64,000 nucleotides of DNA from Parasutterella muris (GTDB lineage: Bacteria > Pseudomonadota > Gammaproteobacteria > Burkholderiales > Burkholderiaceae_F), in NCBI RefSeq assembly GCF_943193095.1, contig NZ_CALPCV010000012.1, positions 8,381 through 72,380 of the forward strand. The letters are read 5' to 3'. A model generated the notes under the pieces. The model worked only from the letters and a program-made list of their open reading frames with translations. It ran no database searches and had not been told where the DNA came from. Position 1 is the first letter of the stretch. Every line of letters begins with the position of its first letter. Positions 58,123-64,000 of this stretch are shown here, piece by piece. Made by a program: the position numbers and the translations under genes.

Positions 58123-59043
58123 GTCATGCTGCTCATAAGCATTGTAGCTTGAGCGCACAAAGGGTCCGCTTAGACAGCTGAGAAAGCCGAGTTCTTTGGC
58201 TTTCTCAGCATATTTTTTAAATTGATCCGGGTGAACGTATCTTTTGACAGGGATGTGATGTTTACTTGGACGAAGATATTGGCCGATGGTAAGCATGGTG
58301 ACATTATTTCGGCGCAGATCCTCCATTACCTCATAAATTTCTTCATCCTTCTCACCGAGGCCAACCATTAATCCGCTTTTTGTCAGACATGTTTGTGAAC
58401 ACTTACTCCATTCATTCAGTAATTTGAGAGAATGTTCATAATTACCGCCGGGTCTTGCTTCTTTATATAGCCTGGGTACGGTTTCTATATTGTGATTGAA
58501 TACGTCAGGAGAGGCATGCTGAAGGTTTTCAAGCGCCTTATCTAATCTTCCTCTAAAGTCCGGGACAAGAATCTCGACTTTGACACCGTCAATTTTGTGA
58601 ATTTCATTGACACAGTTCGCGAAATGCTCCGCTCCGCCGTCTTTGATATCGTCCCTATCAACACTTGTAATAACCACATACTTCAACCCAAGTTTTCTGG
58701 CTGCCTCAGCAACTTTTTTCGGCTCATCAGGGTCAAGAGGTTTCGGATAGCCGTGTGCAATATCACAAAAGGGGCATCTTCTTGTACAAATACTTCCCAT
58801 GATTAAGAAGGTTGCCCTTCTATGGTGGAAGCACTCAGAGATGTTTGGACAGGCAGCCTGTTCGCAAACTGTTGCCAGTCCTCCGTTTTTCAAAATTTCT
58901 TTTGTTCCTGCGAACGCACCGTTTTTTATCGGAATTTTTATCTTTAACCATTCCGGCTTCTGTAATTTTTCAGCAGACGCAAACTCTTGGTATTTTTTTA
59001 TTTTTAATTCTTCTCTCTGGGGATTATGAAGTTTGTTATTCAT
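58093..59043 (-). CDS. lipA: lipoyl synthase
   Basis: A 316-residue radical-SAM enzyme inserting two sulfurs into octanoyl groups. The auxiliary cluster motif C-E-Q-A-A-C-P-N-I-S-E-C, the radical-SAM C-T-R-R-C-P-F-C, and the terminal R-S-S-Y are all present. Normal length. The last 30 bases overlap the convergent FmdE-like gene, an uncommon tail-to-tail overlap. menA, immediately upstream, ends two bases before its start; lipB is beyond menA. Confidence 0.98.
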   Translation of the reverse strand: MNNKLHNPQREELKIKKYQEFASAEKLQKPEWLKIKIPIKNGAFAGTKEILKNGGLATVCEQAACPNISECFHHRRATFLIMGSICTRRCPFCDIAHGYPKPLDPDEPKKVAEAARKLGLKYVVITSVDRDDIKDGGAEHFANCVNEIHKIDGVKVEILVPDFRGRLDKALENLQHASPDVFNHNIETVPRLYKEARPGGNYEHSLKLLNEWSKCSQTCLTKSGLMVGLGEKDEEIYEVMEDLRRNNVTMLTIGQYLRPSKHHIPVKRYVHPDQFKKYAEKAKELGFLSCLSGPFVRSSYNAYEQHDLLFDDNKNT

Positions 59044-59045
59044 GT

Positions 59046-60008
59046 CTAAAAAGGAGAATTAAAGATTGATGCGTTTAAGATTTCAGGAGGCCAACTCAAG
59101 AAGGCGACTGCTATAGCTCCGAGCGTCAGAAGAAAGCCGAAGAGAAGCTCGAGTTTAATTGTTTTGAGCATTACCTCTGTAATTCTTTCCTGAGGATATT
59201 TTTTAAGATACTGGGGAAGCATGCTTGCCCGTGGAAGCACTAAAAGAACAAAGAGGAAAGGCCAGCAGTTGTGATTGAGTGGGACAAGCCAACCGATAAA
59301 TACAAAGGGAAGAAAAATCATAAACATATAGAGAGCTTCTGAAACTTTTCTTCCACAGACAGCAACGAGGGTATGGCGTCCCACAGATTTGTCGTGATCA
59401 AGATCTCTGTAGTTGTTCACAAATAGTACTGCGGCTCCAAGAAGACCCAAGCTGAGACCCGGCACAAGCACAATGATGTTAAATGAGTGCGTTTGCAGCC
59501 AATAGCTTCCTCCTACGGCAAAAAGACCGTAAAAAAGAAGAACTAAAAATTCACCAAGACACGTATAAGCAATGGGTTTAGGGCCTCCCATATAGCAATA
59601 TCCGCAAATGATGGAGAGGATTGCGATCAGAGCGATAGGAATACCGCCGATGATGACCAGCAGTATCCCGAAGAGGGCACAAAGCAAAATAGTAAAGCTG
59701 ATAGCCTTCTTTGCAGAAGACATAGAAATCCAGCCTTCGGATGTAGCTCTGGGCAATCCCACTCTTGTTCCGTTTTCAGCCTTTCGGACGTTATATGCGT
59801 AGTCATTGACCATGTTAGACATAGCCTGGATGAGAATAGCTCCGAACAAGGTGAATAAAAAGGTCCAAAAATTAAACTTTCCGTTTAACGCAAGTGCAAA
59901 AGAAGATCCGACAAGGACAGGCGTAGCCGCAATCCAAAAAGTGCTGGGTCTCATGAAAGCGAGCCAGGCAGATAGGCTGTGGGGTGTAATTTCTTTTTTA
60001 TTATTCAT
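59046..60008 (-). CDS. menA: 1,4-dihydroxy-2-naphthoate polyprenyltransferase
   Basis: A 320-residue inner-membrane prenyltransferase of the UbiA superfamily. The first Asp-rich motif is N-M-V-N-D-Y-A-Y-N-V-R-K, and the second N-N-Y-R-D-L-D-H-D-K-S-V-G-R-H-T. R-P-S-T-F-W near the N-terminus is also typical. About eight or nine helices. The MenA second motif with D-L-D-x-D-K-S-V-G-R-x-T matches MenA rather than UbiA. It lies between lipB and lipA; its start overlaps the lipB stop by one base. Confidence 0.92.
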   Translation of the reverse strand: MNNKKEITPHSLSAWLAFMRPSTFWIAATPVLVGSSFALALNGKFNFWTFLFTLFGAILIQAMSNMVNDYAYNVRKAENGTRVGLPRATSEGWISMSSAKKAISFTILLCALFGILLVIIGGIPIALIAILSIICGYCYMGGPKPIAYTCLGEFLVLLFYGLFAVGGSYWLQTHSFNIIVLVPGLSLGLLGAAVLFVNNYRDLDHDKSVGRHTLVAVCGRKVSEALYMFMIFLPFVFIGWLVPLNHNCWPFLFVLLVLPRASMLPQYLKKYPQERITEVMLKTIKLELLFGFLLTLGAIAVAFLSWPPEILNASIFNSPF

Positions 60009-60634
60009 TAGGCAAAATACTCCTCAATTTTTTCTGTAAGTTTCTCCTCAGCTTCGTCGATAGTGATCAGAGGAGCATAGTGACTCAAGTTTACAGCCCT
60101 AAGACCTTGGTAGCCGCAAGGATCAATGTCTTTAAAGGGAGAAAGATCAGCATTTATGTTGATGGCGAATCCGTGATACGTGCAGTCATTGGTGATTTTT
60201 AAGCCAATCGATGCAACTTTAGCAAGATTTGCAAATTGTCCGAAGCCGCCGAGCAAAGGCAGATAAATACCAGGCGCGCCTTCGACTAGAGATGCATCAA
60301 CTCCATATGAACAGCAGAACTCGAGAAGCATCTGCTGAATTATCGACAGATAAGCCTTTGGGTAAAGTTTCCTATTGCGAAGATTAACCAGTGGATAACA
60401 TACAATCTGCCCCGGACCGTGGTAGGTAATTTTCCCGCCACGGTCAGTTTTCACAATTGGAATATTTTTTAAATCCGAACTAAGCAAAGGACAGGTAGTT
60501 CCGACTGTATATGTAGGGGCATGTTCACAAAACCAGATTTCATCCTCTGTTTCAGAATTCCTCTGTCTTGTGAAGTGCAGCATTTTTTCGAAAACAGATT
60601 GGTACGGCTGCAGACCTAGATGTCTTATTTTCAC
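60008..60634 (-). CDS. lipB: octanoyl-[ACP]:protein N-octanoyltransferase
   Basis: A 208-residue enzyme that passes octanoate from ACP to E2 and H proteins. The thioester Cys173 (I-D-P-C-G-Y) and the catalytic Lys139 (L-A-K-V-A-S-I-G-L-K) are present, with the substrate motif D-R-G-G-K-I-T-Y-H-G-P-G-Q-I-V-C-Y-P. Length matches the family. It follows the DUF493 gene by three bases and overlaps menA. Confidence 0.97.
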   Translation of the reverse strand: MKIRHLGLQPYQSVFEKMLHFTRQRNSETEDEIWFCEHAPTYTVGTTCPLLSSDLKNIPIVKTDRGGKITYHGPGQIVCYPLVNLRNRKLYPKAYLSIIQQMLLEFCCSYGVDASLVEGAPGIYLPLLGGFGQFANLAKVASIGLKITNDCTYHGFAININADLSPFKDIDPCGYQGLRAVNLSHYAPLITIDEAEEKLTEKIEEYFA

Positions 60635-60637
60635 CGG

Positions 60638-60934
60638 TTATAGAACAAAACGAACCTTGTTGTGCGCAGTGATTTCTTTGTACAGATTATCGAGCATGTC
60701 TTGAGAAGTCGCATTAATCAAAACTCCGAGGGAAAGATAATTTCCTTTTGCGGAAGCTTTCATTTCGACTTCTGCAGCGTCGAAAGACGGGCAATGTTTT
60801 TGTATGATACTCACGATTTCCTGTGCGAATTCATCGGTTCTCTCGCCGACAATTTTCATAGGAAATTCACAAGGAAACTGCAATAGAGCAGCAGGCAGTT
60901 CTTCCGTATTTTCGTTCTTAATTTCTTCAGCCAT
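60638..60934 (-). CDS. DUF493 (YbeD-like) protein
   Basis: A 98-residue ACT-like ferredoxin-fold protein of the YbeD family: L-L-Q-F-P-C-E-F-P-M-K-I-V-G near the start, K-A-S-A-K-G-N-Y-L-S-L-G-V-L-I-N-A-T-S-Q-D in the middle, and L-Y-K-E-I-T-A-H-N-K-V-R-F-V-L at the end. It lies between dacA and lipB exactly as in E. coli. The function is not known. Starts 8 bases inside the end of the DacA-like gene. Confidence 0.95.
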   Translation of the reverse strand: MAEEIKNENTEELPAALLQFPCEFPMKIVGERTDEFAQEIVSIIQKHCPSFDAAEVEMKASAKGNYLSLGVLINATSQDMLDNLYKEITAHNKVRFVL

Positions 60935-62027
60935 TTCTTTTTTTAAACACCTTTTGAAAAGTATTAAAAATCAACGGGAGGAAGGATTTATCTACTCCCA
61001 CATCTGAGCCGGGATAGACCGAAAAACTTTTTACGACCTTTCCAGCTTGAAGGATATTAACCTTTCCTACCGCTTCTGTTGCTTGAACTGGTGCCTTAAT
61101 GAGTTCTTTTCTTTCTATGATGATCTCAATCGGTTCTTTTTTATTTTGTTTTATTTGCTCTTTTGACAGAGTGACAAAGATGTCAGAGGGCGTAATGACA
61201 TCGACAGAATTTTTTATTCCCCCGGCAACCGGGATGCTGGAAAATTTATGTCCGGAAGGAAAAATTTTTGCTGTTTCAAAGTCGTTGACCGCATGCAGCA
61301 GTGCTCGAGATATTTGGTTAACTGAGGTACTTGGCTCTTCTTGAAAATTGATAACCGCAACTCTTCGAATGTTTTCAGGGTATTCAGAATTTTTTACGAA
61401 TGAAATAGCCAAGCTTTGCTTTTTATTCCTTTCCCTCAATATTACGGTTTCGGAATTTCCCGAACGAACGGTCTGGATTTGCGAAGGGAGTTCCTGATCC
61501 TGGAGAAGAACGGTTGAATCAAAGAAAGAAATTCCGATATCTTGGAGGCCGTTAATAAGTTCCGTTAGGGCAACAAAAAAGCCATTCTCGGAGAATGCAA
61601 TTTGATTTAAGGCTGGATTTTCTTTTTTGTCTGAGGTGTTAATGAGCTGCAGCCCAAGGATCGCTGCTTCGTCTGATTGAAGAAGAAGCATGGAGGCAAT
61701 AAGCTCTTTTAAGGTGATACTTTCTCCTTGCTGAAAGAAAACTGGAGTATTTTTATCCAAGTTAGAGAAAATTGAGGGATCAACCTTGAAGGCTTTCTGA
61801 ATGTCCAGTTCTTTTCGCTGAATTTTTTTTAACAGCTTAGAAGCAATATATATTTTTTGAGGAATTGAGCCGCTGATGCTTTTGACTGTGTAGGCATCTT
61901 TGCTCTCGATGATCTGTCTGCTGTTTAAGTCGTACGAAATAGCAATGTCTGAGGGCGAGCTAAAACTAGTACCTATGAAAAAAAAAGAAGCCGCTAAAGT
62001 AAAAATATTTTTTTTCCCAGAGGTCAT
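60927..62027 (-). CDS. DacA-like (PBP5 family) protein with degraded active-site motifs
   Basis: A 366-residue exported protein in the dacA position (dacA-ybeD-lipB order). ATG 62027 begins a signal peptide (MTSGKKNIFTLAASFFFIGT); an ATG at 62069 would add 14 residues. The fold is that of PBP5: residues resembling the N-terminal D-Y-x-S-G-Q-V-L region, and a C-terminal PBP5_C domain (L-I-K-A-P-V-Q-A-T-E-A-V-G-K-V-N-I-L) with an amphipathic end. But the SxxK motif reads S-G-S-I-P-Q-K, the SxN motif reads Q-S-D-E-A-A, and no KTG is found. It may be a non-catalytic member. Confidence 0.75.
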   Translation of the reverse strand: MTSGKKNIFTLAASFFFIGTSFSSPSDIAISYDLNSRQIIESKDAYTVKSISGSIPQKIYIASKLLKKIQRKELDIQKAFKVDPSIFSNLDKNTPVFFQQGESITLKELIASMLLLQSDEAAILGLQLINTSDKKENPALNQIAFSENGFFVALTELINGLQDIGISFFDSTVLLQDQELPSQIQTVRSGNSETVILRERNKKQSLAISFVKNSEYPENIRRVAVINFQEEPSTSVNQISRALLHAVNDFETAKIFPSGHKFSSIPVAGGIKNSVDVITPSDIFVTLSKEQIKQNKKEPIEIIIERKELIKAPVQATEAVGKVNILQAGKVVKSFSVYPGSDVGVDKSFLPLIFNTFQKVFKKRNG

Positions 62028-62150
62028 ATGAATGCAGAATCTCTCATAAACAATTGGAGTCGGCAGCAAGTGATTGAGTTTGTCGATTAAACTCTCCCAA
62101 TTGATCGTTATGCTACGACATAATGAAACAATATACCTATAGTTTTAGAA

Positions 62151-62933
62151 ATGAAAAAGTATTTAGACATCTCTCGGTGCGAAAGATTGTTAGCACCCGT
62201 TAGATTTGAGTTTCTCCCGGAAATTGATTCAACGAATGAATACTTAAAAAGGGAGGTAAAACAATCTAACAGTGTTTCGGATACTTTGGTGTGTGCAGAG
62301 CGGCAAGTTAAGGGAAAAGGCACACGAGGCAGAGTATGGTATGACTCTCCGCAATGCTGCTTAAAATTTTCATATAGAAAACAATTGCCGACTAATTTTT
62401 CTAAGTTTGCGGTAATTAGTCCTTGGGTAGCTCTAAATTTTTGTCAATATCTGCATTCAGTTGGATTTCAAACGGTAGGGGCAAAGTGGCCGAATGATCT
62501 GCTGATTAACGGCGGAAAGCTATCGGGAATGCTATTCGAAATAGTTTCAAAAGGGGAGGTATCCTATTTGATCGCAGGTATTGGGGTAAACCTTTTTTTC
62601 GATCCTAACCTAACTGAGATTAGCGGGCGAAATATCGCCTTTTTGTATGAGAAATTTACTCCCTCTATAGATGAAAGAACTGATATTCTTATTGAATTAG
62701 GAAGAGTTCTTATCGATTCTCTCGATAATATCCCGGAATCGTTCACAGATGAGGACAAGATGAGCTGGTCTGCTTGTGATGTCTTTTATCAGAAAAAGGT
62801 CAAAATCATACAAGATGGAAAAGTTGTGGACGAAGGGTGTGAAATGGGAATAGATAAGGAAGGCCGTTTGATGGTTCAAACATCTGAGGGGCTGAAGTCG
62901 ATAAACATAGGCGAACTATCGGTGACTTTATGA
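62151..62933 (+). CDS. birA: biotin-[acetyl-CoA carboxylase] ligase (class I)
   Basis: A 260-residue enzyme attaching biotin to the BCCP subunit. The ATP/biotin motif is G-K-G-T-R-G-R-V-W (class G-R-G-x-x-x-R), with K-W-P-N-D-L-L-I-N-G-G-K-L-S-G-M-L-F-E downstream and a C-terminal SH3-like domain. There is no N-terminal helix-turn-helix, so it cannot repress a biotin operon. It overlaps coaX by four bases (ATGA). Confidence 0.96.
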   Translation: MKKYLDISRCERLLAPVRFEFLPEIDSTNEYLKREVKQSNSVSDTLVCAERQVKGKGTRGRVWYDSPQCCLKFSYRKQLPTNFSKFAVISPWVALNFCQYLHSVGFQTVGAKWPNDLLINGGKLSGMLFEIVSKGEVSYLIAGIGVNLFFDPNLTEISGRNIAFLYEKFTPSIDERTDILIELGRVLIDSLDNIPESFTDEDKMSWSACDVFYQKKVKIIQDGKVVDEGCEMGIDKEGRLMVQTSEGLKSINIGELSVTL

Positions 62934-63721
62934 AAAGGATAGTTGTTGATATTGGAAATACAGCCCTTAAATGGGATTACATATATGAAGTCCCACATCC
63001 AAGAGCGTTTGTGCACAGCTCGGAAACGACTTTAAATCCTGACGTTATTCGGAGTTGGGAAGAAGAAGATGTCACCGAGATATTAGGAACATATGTCTGC
63101 AGGCCTGAATTGAAAGATCAAATTGAATCTTTTATGGAAGGGAGAGGCGGCAAATGTACTTGGTTACGGACAGAAGCTGAATTCAAAGGCCCTTTTTATC
63201 TTTTAAACAGCTATGAATACCCGGAACGACTGGGTGCAGATCGCTGGTATGGCGCAGTTGGAGCAATTGCGCTTAATCCTCAAAAATCCATAGTATTAGT
63301 GCAGTTTGGTACAGCAACGACTGTCGATATGATTCGATACGAAGGCGGGAAAAATTACGTATTCGAAGGAGGAATGATTCTTCCGGGACTTAATCTTATG
63401 TATACAGCGTTGGAACGTAAGATTCCGGCAATCGCCGTTCCGAGAGGAGCTGCCAGAGATTTTCCAAAAAATACTTCAGACGCGATCAATACCGGAATTG
63501 TTGATGCTCAGCTTGGCCCTGTTTATTTTGCAATTCAACGGCTTAAAAAAACTGCTATGTCAAACGACATTGAAGTAATTTTAACGGGCGGGGCAGCCTC
63601 AATTCTTGAAAAAAGTGCGTTGGGACGGCTTCCGTGTTTTACTTTATGCCATAACATCGTTCTTACCGGAATTAAACTTAGAGCAGAGCAGGCGACTTGC
63701 AATAATTTAAAAAGCATGTAA
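62930..63721 (+). CDS. coaX: type III pantothenate kinase
   Basis: A 263-residue kinase for the first step of coenzyme A synthesis. The phosphate loop is V-D-I-G-N-T-A-L-K-W, with R-L-G-A-D-R-W-Y-G-A-V-G and V-Q-F-G-T-A-T-T-V-D, the type III hallmarks. Starts within the birA stop (ATGA overlap), so birA and coaX form a two-gene operon. A weak hairpin follows the stop. Confidence 0.95.
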   Translation: MKRIVVDIGNTALKWDYIYEVPHPRAFVHSSETTLNPDVIRSWEEEDVTEILGTYVCRPELKDQIESFMEGRGGKCTWLRTEAEFKGPFYLLNSYEYPERLGADRWYGAVGAIALNPQKSIVLVQFGTATTVDMIRYEGGKNYVFEGGMILPGLNLMYTALERKIPAIAVPRGAARDFPKNTSDAINTGIVDAQLGPVYFAIQRLKKTAMSNDIEVILTGGAASILEKSALGRLPCFTLCHNIVLTGIKLRAEQATCNNLKSM

Positions 63722-63736
63722 AATGCACGCCTCATT

Positions 63737-63757
63737 GAACAACGCCAAGCGCTGTTC
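63737..63757 (+). terminator. weak terminator-like hairpin after coaX
   Basis: GAACA-a-CGC-CAA-GCG-c-TGTTC: 8 paired positions with one A/C mismatch, 16 bases after the coaX stop. No T-run follows, so it is at best a weak terminator. Confidence 0.35.
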
Positions 63758-63800
63758 GAGATGCAGAAACAAATTTTTACATTGAATTTTCCTGTTTCAG

Positions 63801-63828
63801 TTGACAAGAATTTTCAGTTCTGTAAAAT
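63801..63828 (+). promoter_or_regulatory. rRNA operon promoter
   Basis: TTGACA (63801-63806), 16-base spacer, TAAAAT (63823-63828), with an A/T-rich upstream stretch (63768-63795) that can act as an UP element. Confidence 0.85.
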
Positions 63829-63839
63829 AGCAATTCTGC

Positions 63840-64000
63840 GCTTGAGAAATCAAGCAAGTTCTTTAAAAATTTATCGACGACCGATAAGAGCGGGCGCTGA
63901 AGGTTTAAGCGGGTTTAGAAGACTGAATTCGCGAAGAAATTTTTAGCTCGCACTTATTGGAAGAAGGAGTAGAAATACTCCGTCAAACACCAAGAGAGTG
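63840..64000 (+). ncRNA. leader of an rRNA operon (boxB-boxA antitermination region)
   Basis: GCTTGA-GAAA-TCAAGC (63840-63855) is a boxB-like hairpin and GTTCTTTAAAAATTTA (63858-63873) a boxA, followed by a CGACCGATAAG segment typical of betaproteobacterial rrn leaders. A second hairpin GGAGTA-GAAA-TACTCC is at 63966-63981, probably part of the 16S processing stem. The 16S gene itself (AGAGTTTGAT) is not reached in this window. Confidence 0.85.

Noticed and set aside
63761..63946. 61-codon ORF in the rRNA leader
   Set aside because: It covers the promoter, boxA and processing hairpin; not a gene.
1..64000. CRISPR arrays, insertion sequences, prophage or attachment sites
   Set aside because: No regularly spaced repeats, transposase-like frames or integrase were seen by eye.

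Overview
This 64 kb window looks like the chromosomal origin region of a betaproteobacterium. The genes in canonical order, the betaproteobacterial-style rRNA leader, the ABC/Bug-type solute receptor and the mix of cytochrome bd and menaquinone genes all fit a gut-associated Burkholderiales lineage such as Sutterellaceae (Parasutterella/Sutterella). That placement is inference from memory of the families; no search was run. All motif positions and base counts were read by eye.

Layout. (a) 1-5.5 kb: tail of an MFS transporter, a DUF3455 lipoprotein, a DUF1801 protein with a histone-H1-like tail, then a cytochrome bd oxidase operon with its small subunits (cydP-cydA-cydB-cydX-ybgE). (b) 5.5-15.5 kb: AEC permease, small membrane protein, a QseBC-like two-component system followed by an HtrA/DegP protease, then menE-menB behind a tripartite-tricarboxylate (Bug) receptor, with a divergent TetR regulator and a clear 18-bp palindromic operator, and a MarC protein. 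(c) 15.5-28.4 kb: glmS-glmU-sodium:solute symporter, Tim44-like protein, ubiE, DUF971, tRNA-Arg(CCG), LysE exporter, U32 protein, priA, hemE, a universal stress protein. (d) 28.4-37.2 kb: full atpIBEFHAGDC operon and parAB, all leftward. (e) 37.4-40.9 kb: rightward Mla-type lipid transport operon inserted between parA and rsmG. (f) 41-48.3 kb: leftward rpmH-rnpA-yidD-yidC, mnmE-mnmG-rsmG, with two parS sites and a small opposite-strand ORF between yidC and mnmE. (g) 48.5-53.7 kb: rightward dnaA-dnaN-gyrB. (h) 53.7-54.4 kb: a roughly 690-bp gene-free, extremely AT-rich tract with DnaA-box-like sequences, the best oriC candidate. (i) 54.4-64 kb: BON lipoprotein, an ABC importer behind a promoter overlapped by a Fur-like box plus an FmdE-like partner gene, the leftward dacA-like/DUF493/lipB/menA/lipA cluster, birA-coaX, and the promoter and antitermination leader of an rRNA operon whose 16S gene starts beyond the window.

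How the genes fit together. Menaquinone genes (menE, menB, menA, ubiE), the bd quinol oxidase and ATP synthase make a respiratory core. parAB with parS, dnaA-dnaN-gyrB and the AT-rich tract make the replication/segregation core. GlmS/GlmU, the DacA-like protein, Mla, YidC and the lipoproteins serve the envelope. Genes run mostly leftward left of 48 kb and mostly rightward right of it, as expected for leading-strand coding on both sides of an origin.

Best leads: the Fur-box/ABC/FmdE-like system at 55.1-58.1 kb; a DacA-like protein that lacks recognisable SxN and KTG motifs; oriC downstream of gyrB; parS embedded in mnmE codons; an N-terminally extended beta clamp; and two candidate intergenic RNAs.
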